Shown: positions 1 to 10,049 of the stretch, piece after piece
Position numbering within the stretch: position 1 is the first letter of the stretch
Layout of the letters: each line of letters begins with the position of its first letter
NCBI RefSeq assembly: GCF_009208735.1
Contig: NZ_WFLJ01000003.1
Span: 248,001-312,000, forward strand
DNA length: 64,000 bases
Direction of reading: 5' to 3'
Source of the DNA: Janthinobacterium rivuli
Lineage (GTDB): Bacteria > Pseudomonadota > Gammaproteobacteria > Burkholderiales > Burkholderiaceae_D
The notes under the pieces: model-generated
Told to the model about the DNA's origin: nothing
Databases searched by the model: none
What the model saw: the letters and a program-made list of their open reading frames with translations, nothing else
Translations under genes and position numbers: made by a program

Positions 1-2
1 GC

Positions 3-110
3 AAGGGCGACATGATCGTCGTCACCTGGGGCGAGCCGATGGGCCAGGTGGGCGGCACGAATGCATTGAAAATTGTCAAAGTCGGCGATCTGGAATCCGT
101 GCTGATTTGA
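3..110 (+). CDS. pyk: Pyruvate kinase, C-terminal end (5' truncated by window)
   Basis: Only the last 35 codons lie in the window. The frame ends with a GEPMGQVGGTNALKIVKVG-like tail and a TGA stop, the typical C-terminal strand of bacterial pyruvate kinase. That enzyme transfers phosphate from phosphoenolpyruvate to ADP at the end of glycolysis. The fructose-bisphosphate aldolase gene follows 78 nt downstream on the same strand, and pyk-fba adjacency is common in Burkholderiales. The catalytic domain is outside the window, so the call rests on the tail and its neighbour. Confidence 0.8.
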   Translation, partial: KGDMIVVTWGEPMGQVGGTNALKIVKVGDLESVLI

Positions 111-188
111 TGTAACTCATTCAGGTGCCGGCGCGGCAGTTGGCCGCGCGGCGCCGCAACAGTTTCTATTGTTCTCTGGAGTATTACC

Positions 189-1253
189 ATGTCTCTCGTA
201 TCCATGCGTCAACTGCTGGACCATGCCGCCGAAAACGGTTATGGCATTCCTGCTTTCAACGTCAACAACCTGGAGCAAGTGCAAGCCATCATGGCTGCCG
301 CCGATGCGCTGAACAGCCCGGTGATCATGCAAGCGTCCGCTGGCGCGCGCAAGTACGCCGGTGAAGCGTTCCTGCGCCACCTGATCGACGCCGCCGTCGA
401 AGCGTATCCGCACATCCCCGTCGTCATGCACCAGGATCACGGCCAGTCGCCGGCCGTCTGCATGGCCGCCATCCGCTCGGGTTTCACTTCCGTGATGATG
501 GACGGTTCGCTGGAAGCGGACGGCAAGTCGGTCGCCTCCTACGAATACAACGTGGAAGTGTCGCGTGAAGTGGTGAAATTCTCGCACGCCATCGGCGTGA
601 CCGTGGAAGCGGAACTGGGCGTGCTCGGTTCGCTGGAAACCATGAAGGGCGACAAGGAAGACGGCCACGGCGCCGACGGCACCATGACCCGCGAGCAATT
701 GCTGACGGACGTGGCGCAAGCGGCCGACTTCGTGCAGCGCACCCAGTGCGACGCCCTGGCGATCGCCATCGGCACCTCGCACGGCGCCTACAAGTTCACG
801 CGCAAGCCGACGGGCGACATCCTGGCCATCGACCGCATCAAGGAAATCCACGCGCGCATCCCGAACACCCACCTGGTGATGCACGGTTCCTCGTCGGTAC
901 CGCAGGAATTGCTGGCCATCATCCGCGAATTCGGCGGCGACATGAAGGAAACCTACGGCGTGCCAGTCGAGGAAATCCAGGAAGGCATCCGTCACGGCGT
1001 GCGCAAGATCAACATCGACACGGACATCCGCCTGGCGATGACGGCCGCGATCCGCAAGTATCTGTTTGAAAATCCATCGAAATTCGACCCGCGCGACTTC
1101 CTGAAGCCAGCCCGTACCGCCGCCGAGCAAATCGTGCGCGCGCGCATGCAAGCCTTCGGCTGCGAAGGCCAGGCGTCGAAGATCAAGGTCATCACGATGG
1201 AAAAAATGGCCGAGCGCTACAAGGCCGGCGAGCTGTCGCAAATTGTGAAGTAA
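189..1253 (+). CDS. fba: Class II fructose-1,6-bisphosphate aldolase
   Basis: This 354-residue protein reversibly cleaves fructose-1,6-bisphosphate to dihydroxyacetone phosphate and glyceraldehyde-3-phosphate in the cytoplasm. It matches the zinc-dependent, Calvin-cycle subtype in length and motifs: [10 protein letters not shown] near residues 78-87 (metal His and catalytic Asp region), an EAELGVLG segment, a conserved GTSHGAYKF loop, VMHGSSS, and INIDTDIR near the substrate phosphate site. A GGAG ribosome-binding site lies 8 nt before the ATG. It follows pyk and precedes the purine genes. Confidence 0.96.
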   Translation: MSLVSMRQLLDHAAENGYGIPAFNVNNLEQVQAIMAAADALNSPVIMQASAGARKYAGEAFLRHLIDAAVEAYPHIPVVMHQDHGQSPAVCMAAIRSGFTSVMMDGSLEADGKSVASYEYNVEVSREVVKFSHAIGVTVEAELGVLGSLETMKGDKEDGHGADGTMTREQLLTDVAQAADFVQRTQCDALAIAIGTSHGAYKFTRKPTGDILAIDRIKEIHARIPNTHLVMHGSSSVPQELLAIIREFGGDMKETYGVPVEEIQEGIRHGVRKINIDTDIRLAMTAAIRKYLFENPSKFDPRDFLKPARTAAEQIVRARMQAFGCEGQASKIKVITMEKMAERYKAGELSQIVK

Positions 1254-1360
1254 AATTCTGTCTGGAACGGGCCGGAAGCCGTATCTCCGTGCCCGATTTT
1301 CTCGACCGGCGGGCGCTTTCCCTGCCTGCCGGTTTCGTATCATCCAACTATTCCCCCGCT

Positions 1361-2254
1361 ATGAACAGCCTCTATCAGACTTCCATCCACTCCCTGCCAT
1401 TGCTGGGCCACGGCAAGGTCCGCGACAACTACGCCGTTGGCGACGACAAGATCCTGATCGTCACCACGGACCGCCTGTCGGCCTTCGATGTCGTCATGAA
1501 CGAGCCTATCCCCGGCAAGGGCAAGGTGCTCAACCAGATGAGCGACTTCTGGTTCGAGAAACTGGGCCACATCGTGCCGAACCACCTGACCGGCGTGGCG
1601 CCGGAATCCGTGGTGGCGCCCGAGGAAGTCGAGCAAGTCAAGGGCCGCGCCGTCGTGGCCAAGCGCTTGAAACCGATCATGGTCGAGGCAGTCGTGCGCG
1701 GCTACATCATCGGTTCGGGCTGGAAAGATTATCAGGACACGGGCAGCATCTGCGGCATCAAGCTGCCAGCCGGCCTGCAACAGGCGGAAAAACTGCCGGA
1801 GCCGATCTTCACCCCGGCGGCCAAGGCCGAGCTGGGCGAGCATGATGAAAACATCAGCTTTGCTGAAATGGAACAGCGTATCGGCGCCGACCTGGCAGCC
1901 AAGATGCGCGACGTCGCCATTGCCCTGTACAAGACGGCCGCCGAATACGCGGCCACGCGCGGCATCATCATCGCCGACACCAAGTTCGAATTCGGCCTGG
2001 ACGACAATGGCGTGATGCACCTGATGGATGAAGTGCTGACGGCCGACTCGTCGCGCTTCTGGCCCGCCGATTCCTACCAGCCAGGCATCTCGCCGCCGTC
2101 GTTCGATAAGCAATTCGTGCGCGACTACCTGGAAACGCTGACCTGGGGCAAGACCGCCCCGGCGCCTGCGCTGCCGGCCGACGTCATCGAAAAAACCCAG
2201 GCCAAGTACTTTGAAGCCATCGAGCGCCTGACGGGCGAGAAGCTGAAGGCCTGA
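1361..2254 (+). CDS. purC: Phosphoribosylaminoimidazole-succinocarboxamide synthase (SAICAR synthetase)
   Basis: ATP-dependent ligase that joins aspartate to CAIR, giving SAICAR in de novo purine synthesis. The 297-residue product begins MNSLYQTS and carries GKVRDNY near the N-terminus, [29 protein letters not shown], and an [22 protein letters not shown] block, all typical of PurC. The ATG at 1361 gives the usual family length. The frame stays open upstream to 1289, but those extra residues are not family-like. purE begins 2 nt after the stop, so purC, purE and purK form one operon. Confidence 0.95.
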   Translation: MNSLYQTSIHSLPLLGHGKVRDNYAVGDDKILIVTTDRLSAFDVVMNEPIPGKGKVLNQMSDFWFEKLGHIVPNHLTGVAPESVVAPEEVEQVKGRAVVAKRLKPIMVEAVVRGYIIGSGWKDYQDTGSICGIKLPAGLQQAEKLPEPIFTPAAKAELGEHDENISFAEMEQRIGADLAAKMRDVAIALYKTAAEYAATRGIIIADTKFEFGLDDNGVMHLMDEVLTADSSRFWPADSYQPGISPPSFDKQFVRDYLETLTWGKTAPAPALPADVIEKTQAKYFEAIERLTGEKLKA

Positions 2255-2255
2255 G

Positions 2256-2753
2256 ATGACTGAGCAGAATAAGCCGCTGGTCGGCGTCATCATGGGGTCG
2301 TCCTCGGACTGGGACGTGATGCAGAATGCGGTTGCCATCTTGAAACAGTTTGGCGTGCCGTACGAAGCGCAAGTCATTTCCGCGCACCGCATGCCCGACG
2401 AGATGTATGCGTACGCGAAAAGCGCGCGCGCGCGTGGCTTGCGCGCCATCATCGCCGGCGCCGGTGGCGCGGCCCACCTGCCTGGCATGGTGGCGGCGAT
2501 GACCATCGTGCCCGTGCTGGGCGTGCCCGTGCCGTCGAAATACCTGCGCGGCGAAGATTCCATGCTGTCCATCCTGCAAATGCCCAAGGGCGTGCCGGTG
2601 GCCACCTTCGCCATCGGCGAAGCGGGCGCGGCGAATGCGGCGCTGACGGCGGTGGCGATGCTTGCCGCCAACGACGACGCCCTGGCCGACAAGCTCGAAG
2701 CCTTCCGCGCCACGCAAACGGCCGCCGCCAAGGCCATGGTCTTGCCTGAATAA
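2256..2753 (+). CDS. purE: N5-carboxyaminoimidazole ribonucleotide mutase
   Basis: PurE class I mutase converts N5-CAIR (the PurK product) to CAIR for PurC. The protein has 165 residues. It shows the GSSSDWDVM phosphate-binding loop near residues 14-22, the SAHRMPDEM segment with the catalytic His, a [11 protein letters not shown] loop and a [14 protein letters not shown] stretch. It is packed between purC (2-nt gap) and purK (15-nt gap), so three consecutive-pathway enzymes are co-transcribed. Confidence 0.95.
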   Translation: MTEQNKPLVGVIMGSSSDWDVMQNAVAILKQFGVPYEAQVISAHRMPDEMYAYAKSARARGLRAIIAGAGGAAHLPGMVAAMTIVPVLGVPVPSKYLRGEDSMLSILQMPKGVPVATFAIGEAGAANAALTAVAMLAANDDALADKLEAFRATQTAAAKAMVLPE

Positions 2754-2768
2754 TGTGTTTGAAAAATA

Positions 2769-3977
2769 ATGAATAGTAAATCGACTTCCCCATTGCTGCC
2801 CGCCGCCAACCCACCGGCATGGCTGGGCGTGATGGGCGGCGGCCAGCTCGGCCGCATGTTTGCCCAGGCCGCCCAGAGCATGGGCTACCAGGTTGCAGTT
2901 CTTGAACCTGTGCTGGAGCCGGCCGCTACTTGCCCTGCGGGGCAGGTGGCGCAGCGCCTGATCAACGCCGGCTACAGCGATGCGGCCGGCCTCGACGCGC
3001 TGGCGGCGCAATGCCTGGCCGTCACCACGGAATTCGAGAACGTGCCGGCCGACAGCCTGTCGCGCCTGGCCGAACGCGTGTTCGTGGCGCCGAATGCCCA
3101 CGGCGTATCGGTGGCGCAAGACCGCATCGCGGAAAAGCGTTTCTTTGTCGACTGTGCCAGCAAATCCGGCGTGCTGCCGGCGCCGCACATGGTCATCGCC
3201 ACGCAGGCTGATATTGGCGCCATTGGCGACGACTTGCTGCCGGGCATCCTGAAAACCGTGCGCATGGGCTATGACGGCAAGGGCCAGTTCCGCGTGCGCA
3301 CGCGCGACGACGTGCGCGCCGCCTTCGCGGAAATGGGACAAGTAACTTGCCTGTTGGAAAAGATGCTGCCGCTGGCGTATGAAGTGTCCGTGCTCACGGC
3401 GCGCGGCGTGGATGGCGCATCGGTCGTGTATCCGATCGCCGAAAACGTGCACCGCGACGGCGTCTTGTTTACCACCACGGTGCCGGGCCCGAACGTGTCG
3501 GACGACTGCGCCGCCAGGGCGCAGCGGGCGGCGCAAGCCATGGTCGCCGAGCTCGGCTATGTCGGCGTGCTGTGCATCGAATTTTTCGTGCTGGCCGACG
3601 GCAGCCTGGTGGTCAACGAGATGGCGCCGCGTCCACACAACAGCGGCCATTACACGATGGATGCCTGCGTCACCAGCCAGTTCGCGCAGCAGGTACGGGC
3701 CATGGCGCGTCTGCCGCTGGGCGACGTGCGCCAGCATTCGCCGGCCGTGATGCTCAACATCCTCGGTGACGCCTGGTTCGCCGGCGACAGCGATGTCGCC
3801 AGCGAACCGGCGTGGGACCAGGTGCTGGCGCTGCCGGGCGCTTGCCTGCACCTGTATGGCAAGGATGATCCGCGCCGTGGCCGCAAGATGGGCCACCTGA
3901 CCTTCATCGCGGCAACGTTGCCGCAGGCGCAGCAGCGCTTGCGCGACGCTTGCCTGATCCTGGGAATCGCACCGTGA
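2769..3977 (+). CDS. purK: N5-carboxyaminoimidazole ribonucleotide synthase
   Basis: ATP-grasp ligase that carboxylates AIR with bicarbonate to N5-CAIR, feeding PurE. The 402-residue product has [16 protein letters not shown] near residues 19-34 (the N-terminal PurK fold), an EFENVP motif, [12 protein letters not shown] of the ATP-grasp domain, and [14 protein letters not shown] near the metal-binding Glu/Asn. No strong Shine-Dalgarno sequence is visible before the ATG, which fits translational coupling to purE. Its TGA overlaps the GTG start of the next gene. Confidence 0.94.
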   Translation: MNSKSTSPLLPAANPPAWLGVMGGGQLGRMFAQAAQSMGYQVAVLEPVLEPAATCPAGQVAQRLINAGYSDAAGLDALAAQCLAVTTEFENVPADSLSRLAERVFVAPNAHGVSVAQDRIAEKRFFVDCASKSGVLPAPHMVIATQADIGAIGDDLLPGILKTVRMGYDGKGQFRVRTRDDVRAAFAEMGQVTCLLEKMLPLAYEVSVLTARGVDGASVVYPIAENVHRDGVLFTTTVPGPNVSDDCAARAQRAAQAMVAELGYVGVLCIEFFVLADGSLVVNEMAPRPHNSGHYTMDACVTSQFAQQVRAMARLPLGDVRQHSPAVMLNILGDAWFAGDSDVASEPAWDQVLALPGACLHLYGKDDPRRGRKMGHLTFIAATLPQAQQRLRDACLILGIAP

Positions 3978-4996
3978 GCGTGCAGGCACACGACTTGGCG
4001 GCGGCCGCCGCCGTGCTGGAAGCGGGCGGCCTCGTCGCTTTCCCGACAGAAACGGTGTATGGCCTGGGCGCCGATGCGGAAAACCCAGCCGCCGTGGCGC
4101 GCATCTACGAAGCCAAGGGCCGTCCCTCGGACCACCCCGTGATCGTGCACGTGGCGCCCGGCGCCGACTTGGCGCACTGGTCCGACGATATCCCCGCGGA
4201 AGCGCGGCAACTGGTGGCCGCCTTCTGGCCCGGTCCGCTGACCCTGATCGTCAAGCGCGCCGCGCATATTCCCGACGCCGTGTCCGGCGGCCAGGACACG
4301 GTGGGCTTGCGCTGCCCGTCGCATCCGGTGGCTATCGAACTGCTACGCACCTTCAAGGGCGGCAAGGGCGGCCTGGCGGCGCCGTCGGCGAACAAATTCG
4401 GCAATGTCAGCCCCACCACGGCGCAGCACGTGCGCGATGAATTCGCGGCGGAACTCGCGAGCGGCTTGCTGGGCCTGGTTCTCGATGGCGGGCAGAGCGA
4501 CGTCGGCATCGAGTCGACCATCGTCGACCTGTCGCGCCTGGCCACGCACGGTCCCGTGCTGTTGCGTCCCGGCCATATCAGCAGCGAGCAGATCGCCGCC
4601 GTCATCGGTCGCGCGCCAGCCGTGGCGGACGCGGCCGCGCCGCGCGCCTCGGGCACGCTGGAATCGCATTACGCGCCACATACGCCTGTTGCGATGCAGC
4701 ACAGCGACGACGTGGCCGCCACCTTGAACCGCCTGCTCAACGACGGGCGCCGCGTGGCCCTGATTCACTATTCGGACCTGCCGCCGGCCAGCGCCAGCGT
4801 ACGCCTGGCGGCCAGCCCGGAAAATTACGCACATGCGCTGTATGCCTCGCTGCGCACGATGGACCAGGTCGGCGCCGAGCTGATCCTCGTCGAAGCACCG
4901 CCCACCGGCCCCGCGTGGCTGGGCGTCAACGACCGTCTGCGGCGTGCCGCCTTCGGCTCAAGTGGTATCTTGCAGCAATTTCTGTCCGCATCATAA
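3974..4996 (+). CDS. L-threonylcarbamoyladenylate synthase (Sua5/YrdC type, long form)
   Basis: Makes threonylcarbamoyl-AMP from threonine, bicarbonate and ATP, the first step in the t6A37 modification of ANN-decoding tRNAs. The N-terminal YrdC domain (about residues 5-200) has [25 protein letters not shown], a KR-x(8) segment, [10 protein letters not shown] and [14 protein letters not shown]-terminal Sua5 extension (about 225-340, starting after [13 protein letters not shown]) makes this the two-domain form. The GTG at 3974 overlaps the purK stop by 4 nt and gives about 340 residues; an in-frame ATG at 3950 is the alternative. A ct6A-forming TcdA gene lies at 11380. Confidence 0.9.
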   Translation: MSVQAHDLAAAAAVLEAGGLVAFPTETVYGLGADAENPAAVARIYEAKGRPSDHPVIVHVAPGADLAHWSDDIPAEARQLVAAFWPGPLTLIVKRAAHIPDAVSGGQDTVGLRCPSHPVAIELLRTFKGGKGGLAAPSANKFGNVSPTTAQHVRDEFAAELASGLLGLVLDGGQSDVGIESTIVDLSRLATHGPVLLRPGHISSEQIAAVIGRAPAVADAAAPRASGTLESHYAPHTPVAMQHSDDVAATLNRLLNDGRRVALIHYSDLPPASASVRLAASPENYAHALYASLRTMDQVGAELILVEAPPTGPAWLGVNDRLRRAAFGSSGILQQFLSAS

Positions 4997-5020
4997 AAGC
5001 CCCGCAAGGGGCTTTTTCTT
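4997..5020 (+). terminator. Rho-independent terminator of the pur operon
   Basis: Directly after the stop codon: a GCCCC / GCAA / GGGGC hairpin (4999-5012) flanked by A's and followed by a T-rich run. It closes the purC-purE-purK-sua5 transcript. Confidence 0.85.
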
Positions 5021-5234
5021 GATGCAGCGCAATAGCGATGCTTGCCACGAAACATCTTAAATCCTCCATAATTCAGCGGATCGCCCGGTCGTGACGGGGC
5101 GCTGGCGGTGTTGTTATTTCGTTGATTTTTAAAACATATTTTCTATACAAGCCTGAGGAACGATGGCATATTAGTTGGGTAGCGAATAGCACGCCCGTTC
5201 GTTTAGAAACCAGAAAAAAGACCGAGGAGACAAA

Positions 5235-6626
5235 ATGCATCAAACAAAATTCGCGCTGGCCGTGCTGGCAGCGGCTGTCCTGGCAGGTTGCGGCGGCGCC
5301 AGTGGCGGTGATCAAACCTTGAAAGTCAAATACACGGCGCAGGTGTCGTTCGGCGACAGCCTGTCCGATGTCGGTTCGTATGCCGTCGCCGGCGTGGCGG
5401 CGAAAGGTGGTGGCAAATTCACCATCAATGGCGACAATACCAAGATCAATCCTGAACTGACGGGCAAGAACTGGACCGAGCACCTGGCCGCCCAATTCGG
5501 CCTGGCCGCGCCATGCGCCGCCGAAACGGGCCTGGAAGGCAGCATTCCCTCCCTGCAGGCTCCGCGCGTCAAGCATCCCGGCTGCTTCGGCTACGCCATG
5601 GGCGGTTCGCGCGTGACCAACCCCGTCGGACCGAACAACAAATTGGCAGGAGGTACGCTGGGCGCCCTGACCGTGCCCGTGGTGACGCAGATCGCGAACC
5701 ACCTGGCCGTTTCCGGCGGCAAGTTCAGCGGCACGGAAGCCGTCTTCGTGATGGCGGGCGGCAATGACGTACTGTTCCTGCTGGGTGATTTGCAAGCGAA
5801 GGCGACTGCCGCCGGCAAGACGGCAGGCGCGACCGCTGGGGCGCAGGCTTTCGCCACCAATCTGACCATGGCCCTGGCGGCCGGCGCCACCAATCCTACC
5901 ACGGCAGCGGCTGCCATCGGCGCCGCCGTCAAGACGGCCAGCGCGGCGCCTGGCGCCACGTCGACATCGATCACGCAGGCCGCCATCGTCGCAGCAGCCG
6001 GCGAGCCGCGCAATGACTCCATCAGCTCGCCTACCGTGTATGGCCCGCTGGTCGCCAAGGCGCAAGCCGATGCGACGGTGACGGGCAATGCCGCCGGCGC
6101 CAAGGCCGGTGCCGACTACGCCGCAGCAAACGGGCCTGCATTGGTTGGCGCCATGAAACAGGCTGGCACCGAACTGGTGGCGCTGGTGAAGGACCAGATC
6201 ATCGCCAAGGGCGCCAACTATGTCATCGTCAACAACCTGCCGGACGTGGCCGGTACGCCATCGGGCTTGAGCAAGGATGCCAACACCAAGGCGCTGATCA
6301 ACGCCATGGTCGGCGCCTTCAATGGCGAATTGAGCGGTGGCTTGAACGGCAATGCGAAAGTCTTGCTGGTCGACGTGTTTGCCGTCAGCCATGACCAGGG
6401 CGTCAACCCTGGCCCGTATGGCTTGACCAACGTCAGCGAGACGGCATGCGACCTGAGCGCGCCGGGCAATATCCTGGGCAGCTCGCTGGTCTGCAATGGC
6501 ACGAACCTGAAAGCGGGCGACGTCAGCCATTACTCGTATGCCGACGATGTGCACCCTACGCCGTTCAACAACTTGTTGCTGGCCCGTTACGTGGCCAAGG
6601 ACATGGTCGTGCGGGGCTGGCTGTAA
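5235..6626 (+). CDS. Exported lipoprotein, SGNH/GDSL esterase-lipase family
   Basis: A 463-residue secreted lipoprotein. A signal peptide ends in the lipobox LAGC with Cys19 as the lipidation site. SFGDSLSDVG places the nucleophile at Ser42, GGNDVLFL is the block III motif, and DDVHPTP near the C-terminus supplies the Asp/His of the triad. Between the GGND block and the VNNLPDV strand is an Ala/Gly/Thr-rich insertion of about 120 residues with little sequence complexity. An AGGAG-type ribosome-binding site precedes the ATG. An OmpW-like porin gene follows 99 nt downstream. The substrate cannot be inferred. Confidence 0.85.
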   Translation: MHQTKFALAVLAAAVLAGCGGASGGDQTLKVKYTAQVSFGDSLSDVGSYAVAGVAAKGGGKFTINGDNTKINPELTGKNWTEHLAAQFGLAAPCAAETGLEGSIPSLQAPRVKHPGCFGYAMGGSRVTNPVGPNNKLAGGTLGALTVPVVTQIANHLAVSGGKFSGTEAVFVMAGGNDVLFLLGDLQAKATAAGKTAGATAGAQAFATNLTMALAAGATNPTTAAAAIGAAVKTASAAPGATSTSITQAAIVAAAGEPRNDSISSPTVYGPLVAKAQADATVTGNAAGAKAGADYAAANGPALVGAMKQAGTELVALVKDQIIAKGANYVIVNNLPDVAGTPSGLSKDANTKALINAMVGAFNGELSGGLNGNAKVLLVDVFAVSHDQGVNPGPYGLTNVSETACDLSAPGNILGSSLVCNGTNLKAGDVSHYSYADDVHPTPFNNLLLARYVAKDMVVRGWL

Positions 6627-6725
6627 GGGATGGCCGCACCGGCCGTGCCTGGGAGGCGCGGCCGGTGCCGGCAGCGACAAGACTCGAAAGCGGAACACTC
6701 CGCACATACTGAATCAGGAGACAAG

Positions 6726-7412
6726 ATGAAGAATCGTTTGAATACCGCCGTACGCGTGCTGGCCGCGGCTGCCGCGATGGCCATGGCGACGGGCGCCTCG
6801 GCGCAAAGCGCAGGCACCTGGATGGCCAAGGTCGGCCTCAACAAGATCACGCCGCACGTGGACAGTGGCGACATTTCCGCGCCGGCATTGCCGGGCACCA
6901 AGGCCGACGTCAAATCGGACACCAAGCCCATCCTGACCTTTGCCTACATGATCACGGACAATATTTCCGCTGAAATGATCCTGGGCGTGCCGTACAAGCA
7001 TGACCTGATGGGCGATGGTGCCATCAAGGGCACGGGCAAGCTGGGGACAGCGGAAGCCTTGCCGCCGACGGCCTTCATCCAGTACCGTTTCTTCCAGCCC
7101 AATGCGATGATCCGCCCTTACGTGGGCGCGGGCTTGACGTATGCCTATTTCCAGAAGGAAAAAGGCTCGGGCCAGATGACGGCCTTGCTGGATCCGGGTG
7201 GATCGCCAGTCACCTACCGCCTGGATAACAAGCTGGCAGGCAGCCTGGTGGTTGGCAGCACCCTGGCCTTCAACGAGCGCTGGTTTGCCGACGTGGCCGT
7301 GGTCAAGACGTTCCTGAAAACCAAGGCGAAATTCTCGACGGGGCAGACGCAGGACATCAAGCTCGACCCGCTCGCCGTGAGTGTCAGCATCGGGTATAAA
7401 TTTACCCTGTAA
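6726..7412 (+). CDS. OmpW family outer membrane protein
   Basis: A 228-residue outer-membrane beta-barrel with a signal peptide ending in ASAQS. Family features are GTWMAKVGLNKITP at the mature N-terminus, NISAEMILGVPYKHD, PPTAFIQYRFF, RPYVGAGLTYAYF, FNERWFADVAV and a C-terminal aromatic-alternating strand ending in YKFTL. OmpW proteins form narrow hydrophobic channels in the outer membrane. An AGGAGA ribosome-binding site sets the ATG at 6726; the frame remains open upstream. It follows the GDSL lipoprotein in the same direction and is closed by a strong terminator. Confidence 0.88.
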   Translation: MKNRLNTAVRVLAAAAAMAMATGASAQSAGTWMAKVGLNKITPHVDSGDISAPALPGTKADVKSDTKPILTFAYMITDNISAEMILGVPYKHDLMGDGAIKGTGKLGTAEALPPTAFIQYRFFQPNAMIRPYVGAGLTYAYFQKEKGSGQMTALLDPGGSPVTYRLDNKLAGSLVVGSTLAFNERWFADVAVVKTFLKTKAKFSTGQTQDIKLDPLAVSVSIGYKFTL

Positions 7413-7414
7413 AA

Positions 7415-7445
7415 CAAAAAATCCGCCTCGGCGGATTTTTTTTTC
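7415..7445. terminator. Bidirectional rho-independent terminator
   Basis: An AAATCCGCC / TC / GGCGGATTT hairpin with an A-run on the left and a T-run on the right. It can end ompW (+) and the converging flavin reductase (-). Confidence 0.85.
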
Positions 7446-7452
7446 GTCCCGC

Positions 7453-7959
7453 TCAGGCTGGCGGTGTATTGAACTTTCCATTGTGGAAGATCAAGGGCGG
7501 CTGCGCGGCAAACGCGCATTGTTCCACTTCGCCCACGAAAATGACGTGGTCGCCTTCCGGATAGCGGCTGCGGTTGTGGCATTCGAACCAGGCCGACGCG
7601 CCTTTCAGGATGGGCTGGCCCGTGCGCGACAGTTCGTATTCCACGTCGTCGAAGGGATTCGGTGTACGGCGTGAAAAGCGCGTGGCCAGTTCCGCCTGGT
7701 CGGCGCCCAGCACATTGATGACGTAATGTGAGTTGCCGCTGAAAATGGGCATGCTGTTGGCCACGGAACCGAGGCTCCACAGCACCAGCGGCGGCGACAG
7801 CGAGACGGAATTGAAGGAACTGGCCGTCAAGCCACGGAAACTGCCGTCGGCCAGGCGCGTCGTAATCACCGTCACGCCAGTGGCAAATTGCGACAGTGCC
7901 TGGCGGAAATGTGTCGTATCGAATTCTTGCGCGGGCGCGCGGGGAGAGCGTGTGTTCAT
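7453..7959 (-). CDS. Flavin reductase domain protein (NAD(P)H:FMN reductase type)
   Basis: A 168-residue protein of the flavin-reductase-like, FMN-binding split-barrel family. Members supply reduced flavin to two-component monooxygenases or act as general flavin reductases. Visible features are FRQALSQFATGVTVITT near the N-terminus, GLTASSFNSVSLSPPLVLWSL (the FMN contact region), YVINVLGADQAELATRFS, and a terminal PLIFHNGKF. No oxygenase gene is adjacent, so a partner cannot be named. It converges on ompW and diverges from msrA. Confidence 0.83.
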   Translation of the reverse strand: MNTRSPRAPAQEFDTTHFRQALSQFATGVTVITTRLADGSFRGLTASSFNSVSLSPPLVLWSLGSVANSMPIFSGNSHYVINVLGADQAELATRFSRRTPNPFDDVEYELSRTGQPILKGASAWFECHNRSRYPEGDHVIFVGEVEQCAFAAQPPLIFHNGKFNTPPA

Positions 7960-8136
7960 GGGTGACCTGTCTATTTGCTGACATTATGCCAAAAATCGGC
8001 CGCGCCAGCGCAATCGTGGCCGGCATGCCCCTTATGTGCGGTGCACCACGCGCCGTTTCAAGCGGCACTGCAGGCCGTGGCGCTTTGCGTTACAGTGATG
8101 AAATGACATGTCGCAGAGGCGTTGTGGGAGGACATC

Positions 8137-8670
8137 ATGAATCAACAGACGGAAGTGGCGGTATTCGGCGGTGGCTGTTTCTGGTGCCTCGCTGCCGTGT
8201 ACGCGCAAGTGCGTGGCGTGACGCGCGTCGAGTCCGGCTACATGGGCGGCAGCGTGCCCGATCCCACCTATGAACAGGTATGCGCGGGCGAGACGGGCCA
8301 TGCGGAAGTGGTGCGCCTGGAATTTGATCCCGCCGTCATCGCTTACCACGACTTGCTGGAAATCTTTTTTACCTTGCACGACCCCACCACCCTGAACCGG
8401 CAAGGCAACGATGTCGGCACGCAATTTCGTTCCGTCATCTTTTACCAGTCGGCCGGGCAGGAAAGCGTGGCGCGCAAGGTAGTGGCCGAGATGGCCGGCG
8501 TGTGGGATGCGCCCATCGTCACGCAGCTGGCGCCGGCAAGCACCTTTTATCCGGCCGAGGATTACCACCAGAATTATGTCGAGCAGCATCCCTTGCAGGG
8601 CTATTGCGCCCTCGTCGTCGTGCCCAAGGTGGAGAAGTTCCGCGCCATGTATGCGGGCCGCCTGAAGTGA
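8137..8670 (+). CDS. msrA: Peptide-methionine (S)-S-oxide reductase
   Basis: Repairs oxidised methionine S-sulfoxide in proteins. The 177-residue product has the MsrA signature GGCFWC, with the catalytic Cys at residue 14 (counting from the 8137 start), plus ESGYMGG, AGETGHAEVV and FHDPTTLNRQGNDVGTQFRS-type blocks. A near-perfect GGGAGGA ribosome-binding site lies just before the ATG at 8137, which is preferred over an in-frame ATG at 8122. It diverges from the flavin reductase gene across a 177-bp intergenic stretch. Confidence 0.94.
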   Translation: MNQQTEVAVFGGGCFWCLAAVYAQVRGVTRVESGYMGGSVPDPTYEQVCAGETGHAEVVRLEFDPAVIAYHDLLEIFFTLHDPTTLNRQGNDVGTQFRSVIFYQSAGQESVARKVVAEMAGVWDAPIVTQLAPASTFYPAEDYHQNYVEQHPLQGYCALVVVPKVEKFRAMYAGRLK

Positions 8671-8686
8671 AGGCCGTGCGCGCCAG

Positions 8687-9922
8687 TCATGGCGTGAGCA
8701 CGGGCGCCGGCCTGGCATCCTGCGCATACATGTAGTTGCGCGACCACGGCAGGGTGGAAGAGCGACGGCCCGCCTTCACGCAGACGATCTGGTACAGGCT
8801 GATCAGATCTTGCTCGAAGGCATAAGCGCAGCCGGCCAGGTAGACGTGCCAGATGCGGAAGCGCCGTTCGCCCGCCAGCGGGCGGATCTGCTCGGCGTGC
8901 GCTTCGAAATTTTCCGTCCACAGGGCGCAGGTGCGCGCATAGTGGCGGCGCAGGTTTTCCACGTCCAGCACTTCCAGCCCCCCTTGCTGCATGGTTTTCA
9001 GCACATTGCCGATGTGTGCCAGCTCGCCGTGGGGAAACACATATTTTTCGATGAATTCGCCGCCGCCATATGGCGTTTCGCCATTCTCCGGGTCGGTCGA
9101 GGTGATGCCGTGGTTCATCGCCATGCCGTCCGGCGCCAGCAGATTGTTGATGATGGCGAAGTAGTCGGGCAAATGTTTCAATCCCACGTGCTCGAACATG
9201 CCCACGCTGGTGATGCGGTCGAACTGGCCCGTGACGTCGCGGTAGTCTTGCAGACGGATATCGATCAGGTGCGCCAGGCCGGCCGCCGCCACGCGCTCGC
9301 GCGCCAGCGCGTACTGGTTTTCCGACAGGGTCACGCCCACGCAGCGGGCGCCGTATTGTTGCGCGGCACGCATCACGAGCGCGCCCCAGCCGCAGCCGAT
9401 GTCGAGCAGGGTCTGGCCCGGTCGCAGCTGGATTTTCTTCAGGATATGGTCGATTTTCTTGACTTGCGCCTGCGCCAGGGTTTCATCGCCATGTTCGAAA
9501 TAGGCGCAGGAATACACGAGGGCGGGGTCGAGAAACTGTTCGTAAAACGCGTTCGACACGTCGTAGTGGTAGCGGATGGCTTCGGCATCCTTGCTCTTGT
9601 CGTGCGTAAAGCTGCGCACGATGCGGGCCAGCTTGCCTTCCGGCTTCAAGGTGTTGCGCGCCAGGGCATTGCAGATGGAAATCATGTCCATCGCCGTACC
9701 CTTGACCTCGATATTGCCTTCCACATAGGCCGACCCCAGGTTGGCCAGCGACGGGTTCAGCAGGTAGCGGGCCGAGGCGACGGTCGGTAATCGGATGGTG
9801 ACCCTGGGCGCTTCGCTGGACAGGTCGACGTGCTGGCCATTCCACAATTCTATGCGCAGCGGCAAGGCGGTCTTGCTGCGGATGCTGGCGATCCAGGACT
9901 TGAGTTGGTTTTGTACAAACAA
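8687..9922 (-). CDS. cfa: Cyclopropane-fatty-acyl-phospholipid synthase family methyltransferase
   Basis: SAM-dependent methyltransferase that adds a methylene across the double bond of unsaturated phospholipid acyl chains. About 411 residues. Visible features are YDVSNAFYEQFLDPALVYSCAYF, the SAM-binding LLDIGCGWGALVMRAAQQYG, GVTLSENQ, DRITSVGMFEHVG, YVFPHGELAHIG (FPGG-like position) and NFEAHAEQIRPL. A TTG at 9922 has GGAGG 5 nt upstream. The frame extends to another TTG at 9934, so the start is uncertain by four codons. It is a single gene, convergent with msrA. Confidence 0.9.
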   Translation of the reverse strand: MFVQNQLKSWIASIRSKTALPLRIELWNGQHVDLSSEAPRVTIRLPTVASARYLLNPSLANLGSAYVEGNIEVKGTAMDMISICNALARNTLKPEGKLARIVRSFTHDKSKDAEAIRYHYDVSNAFYEQFLDPALVYSCAYFEHGDETLAQAQVKKIDHILKKIQLRPGQTLLDIGCGWGALVMRAAQQYGARCVGVTLSENQYALARERVAAAGLAHLIDIRLQDYRDVTGQFDRITSVGMFEHVGLKHLPDYFAIINNLLAPDGMAMNHGITSTDPENGETPYGGGEFIEKYVFPHGELAHIGNVLKTMQQGGLEVLDVENLRRHYARTCALWTENFEAHAEQIRPLAGERRFRIWHVYLAGCAYAFEQDLISLYQIVCVKAGRRSSTLPWSRNYMYAQDARPAPVLTP

Positions 9923-10049
9923 AATGGCCTCCAATGCAGCGACCCCGGCTGGAGCCGCAAATTGAGAAACAATGTCATTTAGTAACTTCTACCCTCATAG
10001 CCTACACCGATATTGTCCAGCCCGCTTTGCGCTGACGTGCTTATCCTGC

